DNA of 64,000 nt, taken from assembly GCA_037176885.1 (NCBI GenBank), contig JAWWNJ010000007.1, positions 3,038,001 through 3,102,000 of the forward strand, in the 5' to 3' direction. The notes under the pieces are model-generated. The model worked only from the letters and a program-made list of their open reading frames with translations. It did not search any database and was not told the origin of the DNA. Source of the DNA: Favolaschia claudopus (Eukaryota > Basidiomycota > Agaricomycetes > Agaricales > Mycenaceae). Position numbers and translations under genes: made by a program. This document shows, in pieces, positions 10,674-23,292 of this stretch (position 1 is its first letter; each line of letters opens with the position of its first letter).

Positions 10674-12368
10674 ATGAACTCAACATTCTCTCAGACATTC
10701 TCCTCAAAATTTCCTTGCGTTTTCCTCAATCACCAGTGCCGCCGGACCGATCGCACTGGCTTGTGGACTCTGCGACCAGGATCAGAGGGCGGAGCTTGCC
10801 CCGTTTTCCCTCCGTCTCTCCGAAACAGATGTATATTGAAATCACTGTCCAATGCTAGATTTTCATTGTTCGAGGCTGTGCTTATCACCAACTTATCGCG
10901 AACATAGCGTCTCTAAACTCGTTGATCTCTTTGGACCAAGCCTCCTTTCAAGTTCCAGAGAAGTATCTCGCTCTGGCGGTGGTTTCTGGTGAGCCGTACA
11001 GTGATATCTTCGAACCTTTTTGAGCGCTAAAATTGGCTAAATACCTGAATAAGCACTGGCAGTGCGGTTCGGGGTGTACCGCCTGACTTGTACTCGAAAC
11101 ACTTACGCCGCCCGATTATTACCACATTACAATGGGTAAGTAAGCCATACAAATACCGCTGCTCAGATTCACTAACACCTCTTTTCCGCACCTTTTCGTT
11201 TCTACTTCTTTCTTCATCCATGCCCCTTCTCCTGCCGCGCCAGGATCCGGCTTCTACCTCTCAAGGCAAACCCAGCGGTCTCTCCTTCGGCGCGACCTTC
11301 GGAATCACCTTCGGCGCCGTCTTCCTCGTCGCGCTCATAGCGGTCGCAATCGTTTTCGGACGCCGACGAAGACGATTATTGAAAAAGGTCAAGGCGGAGC
11401 GAGACTCGGAGGAGAGTCAGTGGTTCGACAAGACGAAGGTCACAGTGAACAAGACTCGCTCGATTGACACCGAGAGAAAGCCGAAGAAGAATTCGCGCTC
11501 AGATCCCGGACAATCTGGACACTACCCCACCCCATCCCAATCCTCCACCGCACCCCTCCTCAGCACACCCGATCGCGAATCTAACAGCAGCCCACGTCCA
11601 TCAACATCTACACCTCCACCCGTACCACCCAAACTCCTCATCCCCGAATCACCTCCCCTCCTCCTCCAATCTTCCTTCATGTACGACCCCGACCACCACT
11701 CGCCCAATGGCGGGATCGAGTCCGCGTGCATGGACTCTGCCGTATCTCCCTCATTCCCATCACCGTCTTTCCCCTCTACCTCCACATCCAAATCACCATC
11801 CTCGCGATCGCAACCCGCCGCGGCATCGATAGCCAAATTCACATCATCCCACCTCCCCGTTCTATCGCAGGCACAGAGACCCTCCGCGCCTCTCGCACTG
11901 ACCGGCGTCCACGCCTCCATCGCGCGCCCCACCGTCGTCCCCGCCCGCCCCCGACGCTCCCTCCATCCTTTCTCCGGGACACAACTTCTCACCGGCGCCG
12001 CTCACCCCGACCCCGACCCCGCACGCATGCACACCGCTGCAATCATGGACTTACCATCACCCTTCATCTTCGGCGCATATCCAGCTGCTAGCAGCACTAT
12101 CGACACAGGCCCCAACCCGAATTCCAGCGCGGTGAATAACCGCACGACCATGCCACCAATGTCGGCTGTCTCAGAGGAGATGGACGATGTAGTGGGATAT
12201 TACCTCGACGAGTTCCCCTCACCGCCCGACACTGTTGATATAGTCTCGCCGCCGAGCAAGGGGTCGGATGGGACGGCTTCAATACGAAGTCTACCTAAAC
12301 TTCCTACAACGGCTGTTGCCAGCACGACGCCACCTCTGCAGATACGGAGAAATCAATACGCGATATGA
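10674..12368 (+). CDS. Single-pass membrane protein with Ser/Pro-rich cytoplasmic tail
   Basis: The secure part is the last exon, 11244-12368. It opens with a short Ser/Gly linker, a membrane helix (ATFGITFGAVFLVALIAVAI), a stop-transfer cluster of seven basic residues (RRRRRLLKK), and a tail of about 330 residues rich in Ser, Pro and Thr. This layout matches fungal Mid2/SKG6-like single-pass proteins. A GTAAGT donor at 11136 and the acceptor before 11244 define one intron. Upstream, 10674-11135 holds several Cys-containing open segments (LACGLCDQDQ near 10757-10790; VPEKYLALAVVSG near 10950-10985) that look like the extracellular part, but I could not join them to the first ATG without doubt. 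A simpler reading starts at ATG 11220 (MPLLLPRQD) with the intron in the leader. Confidence 0.6.
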
Positions 12369-12589
12369 CCATCCAGATATAATTTACTTGTTGTACATTC
12401 GGACATACTGATACTTATGTTAGGTGAATTAATTGTACTCTACATAGCGCACAACATCGTTTTGAATATTTTGGGGGGAAAATGGTAGGGGGCATGGAAT
12501 CGATCACAAAAGATAGGCCAGAATTGGTTTGTTGACCTGCGATAAGTGAAGTGAGAGCGGGAACGGAGCTGAAAGGACCGGGGACAAGG

Positions 12590-12594
12590 AAAAA
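12590..12594 (-). terminator. Pol III T-run after tRNA-Cys
   Basis: On the minus strand five T residues begin five bases past the end of the tRNA acceptor stem, as expected for RNA polymerase III termination. Confidence 0.7.
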
Positions 12595-12598
12595 GACA

Positions 12599-12677
12599 GT
12601 TGCTACCGTGGTTCGAACACGGGACCCCACGATGACTGAATTGCAATCGTATGCTCATACCACTGAGCTATAGCAAC
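12599..12677 (-). tRNA. tRNA-Cys (GCA) with a 7-nt intron
   Basis: The 79-nt minus-strand sequence folds as a cloverleaf. The acceptor pair GTTGCTA/TAGCAAC is perfect, the D arm is GCTC...GAGC, the anticodon stem is TACGA/TCGTG, and the T arm is CCGTG-TTCGAAC-CACGG. The loop reads TTGCAA, giving anticodon GCA (Cys). Seven extra bases follow position 37, the standard site of nuclear tRNA introns; without them the mature tRNA is 72 nt. Both internal promoter boxes are intact, and a T-run follows. Confidence 0.9.
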
Positions 12678-12855
12678 CTTTGATGCACAGAGTGCCAGCA
12701 TGCAGGTACATACGGAGGGAGCATTCGAGGTCCATTAAAATCGTTAGAACTTCTGTATTCAAATAAATATTCGTCTCGAAATAACTAAGAGCGTGAGCGT
12801 GTGTTAGGTACAAACTAGATATACAAAGTCCAACCACTGTGCGTCGTATACATCC

Positions 12856-14464
<1,609 letters not shown>

Positions 14465-15451
14465 GACGGTTATCCGAGCCTATAAATCGAATATATGGTT
14501 CAACACGAGCTCAGCACACAGCAAATCGAACTCACGGCACCGAAGTTGAGCGGCGGGGGGAAGGGTCGAGGGTGGAGAAGGCAAGGATTGGATTAGTAAG
14601 CTCGTCGGATTATGACTCGATTTTCGCCATCAGTTCAGTTAAGATCTCGACAGTTGGCTAGCTTATTGCCATCACGACCAGACGGCGATGGTCGGAGAGC
14701 TCCCTCTTGAGCAGACTAGCAGAGTAGTAGAACCGAAAGATGGCACAAGTATTGCAGCTCAATTGCAGCTTGCAAGTTGCGAGAGTCGCAAGGAGAGTCG
14801 TGTTTTTTTAATCGATTTTTGAAACCGTAGATTTGGAGAAGCAACGGCCGGCATCCACTTTGGAGAAGCAAGGCATTTCGGCTTGACTTGACGAGCTTGA
14901 GCTGCTGAGTCCTGTCCAACTGGATAAAGCAGTGGTGGGCGTCAAGTGGGAGTTGAGCACAACGTGGTCGGCCCGGGTATCCCCGTCGAAAGGACTGCCG
15001 GTCACGGTCACGGTCAAGTCACGCTCTTTGCTTCGTCCTCAACCACCACCATCTCAGACAAATCAACGAGAATCCAGCCAAAATCCTGATACATCGCTTG
15101 AAAAATACTTCTCAGACGTAGAAACAAGCCGTTGACTCCCCATCGACTCCCCATCGTCCCTTGGTTTTTGTGGCTGTTCCATTTCGACTCCCAAAAGCCC
15201 TGAAAATTAAAGGAAAACTTGAGAAAAACTCAAAAAAATCGAGGAAAAAACGGTCGGCAAGTCGGTCGCAGTATCCAGTTCAACGTATTGCGGATTGGAC
15301 TTCTCTGGTCTCTCCCCTTGAAACGACTCCTATTAGACTATGATTGACAGCCTTCATTCACTGTCTTGGCACCTCGCGCTGAATCGCTGATAATCATCCG
15401 CCTTTCCATCCTTGCTCTTACCCACTTCCACCTGCCCGTCTCTTGTTCTCA
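14465..15451. other. Divergent promoter region
   Basis: The region lies between the start of the PP1-like gene (minus) and the ZZ gene (plus), so it must hold both promoters. I see no TATA box in good position and no gene; short overlapping open frames are unremarkable. Confidence 0.5.
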
Positions 15452-16667
15452 ATGCCCCAAATATCCTCCCTGAAGCCAACCCAGCGCCCCGCCGCACCCC
15501 CAACCTCAACCCCGACCCCGACCATCGTCAACTTCCAATGCGACGCCTGCGCGCAAACAATCGGAAGCTCATCGTCCCGCGTCCACTGCCTTACCTGCCC
15601 GGACTTTGACCTCTGCGCAAGCTGTGCGCTTGGGGAGCGATTCGGACTTGGTTCTCACATGTCCTCGCACCCAACCGAAATCTATCGCATTAGCGGGGAT
15701 AGCACAGTCTCTCCTGTGCGGTCCACGGCTGCGATCACCTACATCGATGTCTCGTCTACGTCTGGAAGAATGGGTCCCTCTGTCACGACTACAGGTGGTA
15801 CCACTTCCAACTTCTCGGCCCCCAACGTCGTCCATACTGGGATTTCCACGCCCGGTATCTCCACCTTCGGTGGCACGGCGGCCGGCGGAACGACTAGTAC
15901 GAATACGACAACTTCTCCGTCGTCGCCCGGCGGTTGGTCAGCATTTTTCTACGCCGACATGAATCCGACACCGATCTACACCGCCCTGATGAACGCCATC
16001 TTCGACCACCTTGATACGGCTCGCACGGGTTTCATCCCCCCAGAAAAGTATTCCCAGCTCTTGGACGATATGGGCTACGCGGTGCATGAGAACATCTGTA
16101 CGTGCCTCCCCTCTCCTCTCATTTCTTCCAATCAATTCACCCCACTACACTACAGGGAAAACCAACCTCGGAAACGCCGGCCACGAAGCCCCCGCCGACA
16201 CCGCCCTCAAGAACATCTTCGAGACGCTCAACATCCACCACATCGTCCGAACCCGTCCACCCACCAGCACCAATCCTCCCAACGCCAATCCCTTCATGTC
16301 CCCCTTCCTTCCCCAACCCCCAACAGACTCCATGCCCCTCCTCACCGCGCGCGGCCTCGCAGATCTCCTCGCCATCGAGCTGCTCGGCGACCCCGCTGCC
16401 ACCTGGCCTAAACTCTCTCGAGTGATCCACATGTACAGGCTATATGGTACCGAGCCGTATAGGAGTTGGGGTGTAATGCCGCGGGAAGTGGTGCCTGCGG
16501 CGCCGGATGCACGGATTTTGGCGAGGGTCGCGGGTGCGCAGGCTATCGGTGCGACTGCGGCTGCGGCTGCTATTAATGCGCAGCTTCATGTGGCGGCGAG
16601 CATAGCTGCGATTGACGTCGTTGGCGGGACTCAGCCTCAGTATCAGTATCGCTATAGAGGGTATTAG
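15452..16667 (+). CDS. ZZ-type zinc finger protein with C-terminal DUF7514-like domain
   Basis: Two exons (15452-16097, 16156-16667) around a 58-bp intron give 385 residues starting MPQISSLKPTQ. Residues 28-80 form a ZZ finger: FQCDACAQTI, then HCLTCPDFDLCASC and two closing His in GSHMSSHP. ZZ fingers bind two zinc ions and usually recognise peptides. A Thr/Gly/Ser-rich linker follows. The second half (PIYTALMNAIFDHLDTARTG, then LLDDMGYAVHENIW, and near the end MYRLYGTEPYRSWGVMPREV) resembles a fungal domain I recall as DUF7514, often found behind such fingers. The C-terminal 70 residues are Ala-rich. The function is unknown. The family name for the second domain is from memory. Confidence 0.8.
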
Positions 16668-16823
16668 CGAGGACGTTGGATGCATAGCGGTCCACCGAGA
16701 AAAATATTATGGCTTTATCTATGGACTGAAAGAATACAATACGATAAAATACACAGATCGAGAAAAGTTGAATCAGGTTCCGATCTAACCTCCACTGCAT
16801 GACGAAGCTGGAGATTTCAGTTT

Positions 16824-19015
16824 TCATCGGAATCCTAACCCTTGATACGCCTGCTGGACAGAGCGCAACTGAGTATCTGTATCTCAACGAACCCTCATAA
16901 GCATCTATCCACCCGCTGAAAATTCCGCTACGAGAGACATAACGCACCCATCAAAGGACACCTCGGCGCCAGAACAGCCATCGCCGTCAACAAAGAATCC
17001 GTTGCACTCCGCAGACTACCCTCCTCCAGCGACAACGCCTGACGATACGCATCCGCTGGCCGATGTCTTCTCAGCCTCCTCAACTCAGTGATAAACACCT
17101 GGCAACTGAGCGCCAGAACGGGCTTCAAAATGTCAGCAAATAAATTTCATGAGGCGTTTCACAGAAAACGTACACCCATAATCGGATCCACTAACCCCAA
17201 CGCCTGCAGCGGAACAGCCTGCAAACACCTCACCACCGCCCTCGCCGTGTCCAGGACCCTCAATCTCGGTGCATCCCCATCGCCGGCCAACGGACTATGC
17301 AGCTGAATCGTCGCAGCATGAGCCAGACAATGCACTAAAAGCAATTCGCGGCTGGTTGGATTGAATTCTACAGGTGGGATTTGCAGCTTGAATGATTCGA
17401 TTCGCGTATCGATGGCGGTAAAGGCGGCGTAGAATTGCTGGAGGTCACGGTTCGGTAGATCTACGAAATGTAGGCAATGAGATACATACATACGGCGTAC
17501 CTGTTAAGTAAGCTGCGAACGAACTCACCCAAACGATATGTCCATCCCAAACGGGAAGCTTTATCAAAGAGAATCGTTGCCTTCGCATGCAAAGCGGTAG
17601 CTGATGTCCCATTATCCGGGTGATTCGCAAGGAAAGCGCCAATCGTATCAGTGTTTGCGGTTGCAAGGATTTGATTCTGTCCGAAGCAAATTGAACAAAC
17701 CCTATGTCAAACGGAAAACGTGAAAAACGCACATTATTAATGTCGAAAGAATCAATATCTAGTGGCCACGGTGTATCAATTCGCACGTCAGAGTCTGCGT
17801 TGTTGTTATAAGCCAGATTATTGGCAGATCCATCCACCGTCGTCCAACAACTATCCAATCTCAAAGCAGTCCAAAACGCGCCTACGCGTTCCGCTTCCTC
17901 CAGTGCGTCGCGCGGTGGGGGAAGTCGCCGATTCCCAGAGGAGCGAGCTCTACTCTGAGCGCTGGGGAACGCACTTTGTTCTGCAGGCGCTCGAATTCGA
18001 TGTAATCCCGACCCAACGACGAGGGAGATCGCGGCGGTGAGGTGATACTTCCCTTCCAAGAACCGATTATTTCGGATGAAGTACTGCGAGAGGAGGATAG
18101 CGGCTTGGATGCTGTGGATGATGGTATTGTGTGTGTGCGTGCCGGAGAGAGCGTCTGAGACGCTGCGGAGGGCGGTGGATAGGTAGGTTGCTTCGTGATT
18201 ATTGGAGTTTGATAATGAAGGAGGCGACTCGGAATTGGAGAGATGTATGGCCCAGAGAGAGACGACGTCGACGAGAACGGGGGTGGGCCGTTCACCGACC
18301 CCGTTGATGATGGCCATCTGGAATTTGTTGACGTTGAGGAAGAAGCCGAATTGTGAGCTGTGGCGTAGGAAGTTTTGAATCCTTGACTAGAATGAGCCAT
18401 ACATGCCAAAAATATAGAGAGAAAGATTATTTACATGGTGCGCATGTCAGCCGTCTGTTGGCCCTGGGAACATCAACGCAGAGAAAAGGACACTCAGCAC
18501 GAAATCTAACCTGTGACGCGGACGGCGAGGGAGTCCAACCTTGCAAAGTTAGAGAAGTTGACAGAAGGATGCTTTTAGACAATCGCTCACTCGAATGAGG
18601 TGTGCCCTGCCTTGATACACTCTGCAGCCGCTCAATTCGGCCCTCAAGACTCGAAATTTGATCTATCAAATAAGAATTATGACGGCGATGCCCCATAAGA
18701 GCGGGATCAAAATCAAACCTTCGAGGAGCTGTGTGCTGCTCACGCCACCATCTGGGTATTCGCAGTCTTCAAACAAGGGCGTTCGAGCACATTGGCCACA
18801 CTGAGGGCGCGCTGCGTCGCATTTCTGAGTAACACCCATTCTCAGCTTGTGAAGAACCATCATTGTCGAAGGCTACGCACAATCTTCCGACGTCTAAGGT
18901 GAACTGAGCTAAGAAAAATACAAGGGTGAAAAGAAAAAACTTACCTGCAATTCGAGCATTTATTCATCCTGAAAGACGATTCTTTCGATCTTGAGCTAGA
19001 ACTCTGCGATTTCAT
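16824..19015 (-). CDS. Zn(II)2Cys6 transcription factor with fungal-specific TF domain
   Basis: Nine exons join in frame to 554 residues: 18945-19015, 18881-18893, 18719-18824, 18511-18662, 17733-18386, 17529-17676, 17174-17460, 16948-17122 and 16824-16882. The binuclear zinc cluster lies at residues 18-48 (CSNCRRRKIKCD, then ARPQCGQCAR and a closing Cys). It is followed by a short coiled coil (DQISSLEGRIERLQSV) for dimerisation. The rest is the fungal TF middle homology region: SSQFGFFLNVNKFQ, then SIQAAILLSQYF and VGAFWTALRLD. The end CPLMDTDTQLRSVQQAYQ is typical of this subfamily. Exon 2 is only 13 nt and completes the cluster. Targets cannot be told from sequence. Confidence 0.88.
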
Positions 19016-19812
19016 GTTGTGGATGACGACGGAATATTACAATGCAGCGTACCAGTTCAACTTTATTATACGTTCAGGTTGTGGACTGAGACCGCGCAGG
19101 ACGGACAGCCCCAGCTGAAACTAGCGCTGGGTGTCGGGCGACGTGGTCCCCCGAGTGGTGAATTCGCAGCACCTCCCTGACCAGAAACGGACATTCTTGT
19201 CAGACGGAAAGATGCCAGAGGTTACGCGGAAACGATGCCGCAATGAGCTGCCCAAAAGTTTCAACTATGACATAAGATGGATGAAGTCAGCCGAACCAGG
19301 TAAGCCGTCGGCACGCCGGTAAGTCGGAAAGTCGGCTGCCGTTGGGCTGCCGTGCGCTGCGGTCGCAGCACGCTGACCGAGATGCAAAGCGGAGATTTGA
19401 GTAGAAAAGTAGCATTCAAGGGGCTGTGACACAGCGTCGGTTAGCTCTCCGTAGCTCGCACGTCGGTCGAGATCTCAGGAACAGAGAAGATGGAAGTTCG
19501 GGACAAGACGGGTTGGTCACTCGTGACTCTGTCACATGCTCCCACGGTTGCGTCTGTCAAATCGAAGTTGAACAATAGAGGAACTTCAACACAAAAATTC
19601 CTAATTCGCTTATAAGAATTAGAAAACTCCCCAGTGCCAACCCAAATATCGAGTTAGGGAGTCATGCTGAATGTCGTAAACTTGTTGCTTTACTCGGACT
19701 ACTAATTACGAGTCTACCTGATTTCTGACAAGGAATATTTTTTCGCTCATGAGGAAACAGAAGTATATCTGGTACAGTACAGCTGCTATACAATCTAGTC
19801 CCTTCGGCATTC
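19016..19812. other. Intergenic, no gene supported
   Basis: The region holds the promoter of the Zn2Cys6 gene on its left and the 3' flank of the coiled-coil gene on its right. GC-rich direct repeats of GTCGGC and GTAAGTCGG type occur near 19300-19350. No gene is seen. Confidence 0.45.
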
Positions 19813-21320
19813 TCAGACGCATCGGTGATTGAGCATCTCGGATTCCAAAATCTTTATCTCAATTTCCATCGACTTTATCTTGTTGCGAAGCTCGTCCTTC
19901 TCACTTTCCTCATCTTCCAACATATTGTTCCCCATCTTCAGCTTTTTCTGAAGGTGTCCATTTTCCTTGGGAAATAATCAGAATCGACGATCAATGTTGC
20001 CCTAGTACTCAAACTCGCCATTGTCAAGTACCGAGTCTTCTCCTGCATTTGCTCGAGTTCCGACCTATATCCAGTAATTGCCCTATCTCGTTCCGCACAC
20101 TGTTTTGTCAGCTGTACAATCTGCCAGACCATAACACAATTAGCACCACATTGCATCGAGTAAGTGTATTGTTACCGCTTTGTTCGCGTTCTCCAACAAC
20201 TTCATGTCGTTTCCATGTCCCGTGAGTCCAAAGCTTTTTGGAGCAGTGACTACTTGTACTCACCTTTTTCAGATTTACAAGGTCCGATGCATAACGGTCG
20301 ATCACAGCAGTGTATTTAGCTTCCTTATTTCGAAATTCTTCCTCGGCCTGTACACAACCGGCGTGAGCCCTGATGCAGCACAACGCCACAAAATATACAT
20401 GCTTTGTCTTTCTTTACACTTTCAGACCGAGCGGCCTCGCATGCCCGCCGAAGCGCCGCTTTCTCACCGTCGAGCGTTGTTTGCAAAGCCAATTGTCCTG
20501 CTTCCCATTTCTGAAAAACTCTATGGGTACACCAGCGACGATAATGGGGGAAATTCTAATTCGAACCTTGAGTTCTAAATTCAAAGAGGCAATGATCTTA
20601 AGGAAGGAAAGTCATGGTCAATGAGTGAGCCTGCGTGAATACCAAGACTCGACCAACATTGTCCTTGTGAATGAGGTCTTGGCCTACGCCGTTCACGGCC
20701 TGGAATCCCATTCAGTCAATGGAAAGATCATCCCGTTTAGAGCCATTGAGCGCCGAGTCCACACATTGTTCGGATATTCAGGTACAAGCTCTGAAAGGAT
20801 ATCTCAGAGAAAGTATGGACGTACTTCATCATTCTTTTGCCTCAGCTCCGCCTCGATTATTTCCAACTCATGTTCTCGTTTCCGGATCGCCAAATATTCC
20901 TGTTCAAGCAGCTGAAGATATCGATTGATTGATGGATCGCTCGCAAAAGATCCCGTAAGGGAAACGTACCGATCGTAACTGATCTCCGGTAGACCTCTCC
21001 TGGGCGTATGAGGCTCTCAAATCCTAAGAACCGGTCAGCAACTCCGTCCAACTGTGGGACTCAACACGGCGCCAACAATCGAACCACTGACGGTAAAGGA
21101 TACGGAGGCGGCGGTCAGCTGTCAGGAAGAAGTCAGCAAGCATGCAGAAAAAAATTGAAAGCGGGTTGTATACTTGGTCGGATTGTTTCTGCAAGATCTC
21201 TTCTAGATACGCGATTCTGGCGTTCGCAGTCCCGACATCAGAGAAAGGCAGAGAATAGTGTGAATCCGCGGGCTGGAATGCTATGCCAGCCATATGATCA
21301 GTATGATCTGGCTCTTTCAT
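19813..21320 (-). CDS. Coiled-coil protein of unknown function, many small exons
   Basis: A chain of short exons on the minus strand encodes heptad-rich helix. Confident pieces are 21174-21320 (ARIAYLEEILQKQSDQ), 20970-21023, 20825-20911 (REHELEIIEAELRQKNDE), 20418-20510 (GEKAALRRACEAARSES), 20264-20347, one starting at 20120 (IVQLTKQCAERDRAITGY) and the last ending at the stop 19813-19815 (DELRNKIKSMEIEIKILESE). Micro-exons near 20576-20605 and 20180-20205 also fit. Either the ATG at 21320 or the one at 21293 could be the start. The junction into the last exon does not keep frame with any standard donor I found, so that splice is open. A long rod-like structural or scaffold role is likely; no named family is recognised. 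Confidence 0.65.
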
Positions 21321-21713
21321 GGTTCAGTTTTGGGGAGCGTCAGAAGTTCATGGAAGTTGGTGGAAAAATTCTTTGTTGTGGTCAGTTTGACATTTGTACG
21401 GCATGACGGGTGTCTCCGATCTGTAAGCATCAACAACGAATTGCTGTTCGTCGGTTTTATTTAATTCAATTTTAATTCTTCCCCCGTAGGGAAACCACTA
21501 ATTCGACGGAAAGAACCTCGACATCCACTTCCAACATACAGACTTCAACCTCGACTCTCATTTCTATTTTTTTCTCGTCAGCCGTTATTTTCACCCCCGA
21601 GCAACTCCCGACGAATTCTTCAATTGATCCAAGAGTTTGCGTCTTATCCGTCTCACCCAACGCTTCAACTCAGCCACCCACCAGGCTTCTAGGCTCCGGC
21701 GTACATACACAAC

Positions 21714-22547
21714 CTAATACACACCCGGTGCAATCCACCACGGCACCCTCCCCGCCCACTCCTCCCACTCCCTCCCAAACCGCTCCCTCAACATCGCATC
21801 CTCCTTCCGCATCCTCGCCCTCAGCCCCACCCCCGCCACCAAAGCCAGCACACCCCACACCACGCCCAACCTCCCCATACTCATACCCCCTCCCCTACCC
21901 AAACCCCCTCCCACCCCCACCCCCAACACCCCCGCACACTCCACCGCCCACGCCCCCGGCGCCAAAACGCACAAAACGACCCCCACGCCGGCGAGCACGC
22001 CGCCCGTGTAGCTCGGGTGCCGCACGACGGCGTACGGGCCCGTGGTGACGAGGCGGTGATCCGCGCGGATGCCGAGCTGGAATGTGAAGAGCGTGTGGAG
22101 GAGGCGGTAGCAGTGGAGTCTGAGGGCGGTTCCAATGAGATTTAGCAAGGTGCCCGTTAGGAATAGGGGTGTTATTGAGAGGTGGTGGGCGCCGTCTGCG
22201 GGATCGAGCGTGGAGAGGATTTTTCCGGCGAGGGTGTGAGGGAGGAGGGAGCTTTGCGCGAGGATGACGAGGGATTCGAAGAGGGCGCTGGATAGGAAGG
22301 AGAACTGCGAACGAGAAAGCGGGGGTGAGTTCTCGAGAATGATTTTTGGGTGAAGAAGACGGACGTGGACGAGAAGATGAACGCTACGACCGACCTTGAC
22401 GAGGAGCGGTATCCATTTTGGCGCAACGCGTTCGAGGCCGCGCGGAGGGAGCTGCTCGTCTGGCGGAGGAGGGGGATGCGGGGGTGTCATGGTTAGGTGT
22501 GTCCCGACAGCGACGGCTAAGAGGAGTGGAATTTTGAGAATCAACAT
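21714..22547 (-). CDS. Isoprenylcysteine carboxyl methyltransferase-like protein
   Basis: Two exons (22395-22547, 21714-22304) around a 90-bp intron give 247 residues. The N-terminus is hydrophobic (MLILKIPLLLAVAVG). Two or three further membrane helices follow, and then the signature of the ICMT/PEMT methyltransferase fold, LVTTGPYAVVRHPSYTGG, which holds the S-adenosylmethionine-binding loop. After it come the hydrophobic stretch VLAGVGVVLCVLAP, another helix and the amphipathic end MLRERFGREWEEWAGRVP. True ICMT methylates the C-terminal prenyl-cysteine of Ras-like proteins in the ER membrane; Agaricomycetes have many ICMT-like paralogues whose substrates are not known. Family assignment is strong, exact substrate is not. 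Confidence 0.82.
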   Translation of the reverse strand: MLILKIPLLLAVAVGTHLTMTPPHPPPPPDEQLPPRGLERVAPKWIPLLVKVGRSVHLLVHVRLLHPKIILENSPPLSRSQFSFLSSALFESLVILAQSSLLPHTLAGKILSTLDPADGAHHLSITPLFLTGTLLNLIGTALRLHCYRLLHTLFTFQLGIRADHRLVTTGPYAVVRHPSYTGGVLAGVGVVLCVLAPGAWAVECAGVLGVGVGGGLGRGGGMSMGRLGVVWGVLALVAGVGLRARMRKEDAMLRERFGREWEEWAGRVPWWIAPGVY

Positions 22548-22715
22548 GGTGGTGGGAGGAAAGAGGCAATTCGTTGTTGACGCTTATTGAAATCGAAGCC
22601 GGCACCGATCCGCATCGGATCTGCCCAGATGATCGGATTCTGCCGGCAAAACCCCTCCGCCACGTCAGCGCGTCAGCATTGGCTGCGGCTGGCTCGGAAT
22701 CGCCTAGTCTCGTAA

Positions 22716-22769
22716 CAAGACTTTATATACTCTTTTGAAGATAGTCGTTCAAACGTATATAAAGTCTTG
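22716..22769. repeat. Perfect 14-bp inverted repeat
   Basis: CAAGACTTTATATA (22716-22729) is exactly complementary to TATATAAAGTCTTG (22756-22769), with 26 bp between them. It lies immediately left of the MITE-like element and could be a hairpin, a second small element or part of a promoter. Confidence 0.85.
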
Positions 22770-22780
22770 GATTTGTCGAG

Positions 22781-23292
22781 GGGTCACGCTGAGGAGCGAC
22801 ATCCATCAATGATGAACAGGGCGGCATGATGACGGCTTCCCGTTTTGGAAGAATCCACTTAAAAAGGAAGTACGTCCGAGACGCGCTCGCCACCGCTCAC
22901 TTTGCAACTAACTCGCCTCCCCTCGCGTTATTCGTTATTACCATATCTGAGGGGAATCAATTATTCAGTCTGACACATCTTCTCCGTGGTTGAATGAATT
23001 TGCAGTTGTGCAAAAGATGTACTCCATCCCTTGCAGCAGCACTGAACTTGGCATTGTATTGTGAGGGTATGAGGTCGTTTGAACAAGTGATGTTAATTCC
23101 ATATTGAGCTTTATGTGTGGATCATAGGGTATTAGAACCAAGAGAGAGTCCATAGAGCGAGCTACACAAGACCCAGCTTTGAAAGTACGGAGGTACTTCC
23201 TTATTGAGCGGATATTGCCCAAACGGGAAGCCGTCATCACGGCGAACGCTCAGATCATTGATCGCTGTCGCTCCTCAGAGCGGGGGGGTGAC
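22781..23292. mobile_element. MITE-like element with about 100-bp terminal inverted repeats
   Basis: The left arm (22781-22880) and the reverse complement of the right arm (23186-23292) align over about 100 bp with small gaps, including 19 identical bases (22827-22845 and 23221-23239) and the shared blocks GAGGAGCGACA, ATCAATGAT and AGGAAGTAC. The interior of about 300 bp has no convincing gene. Long imperfect terminal repeats around a short non-coding core are the mark of a non-autonomous DNA transposon. I find no clear target-site duplication, so the outer limits are approximate and the copy is probably old. Confidence 0.7.

Noticed and set aside
11464..12091. Long frames antisense to or shifted from the Ser/Pro-rich membrane protein
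   Set aside because: They follow from the skewed composition of the real exon, not from independent coding.
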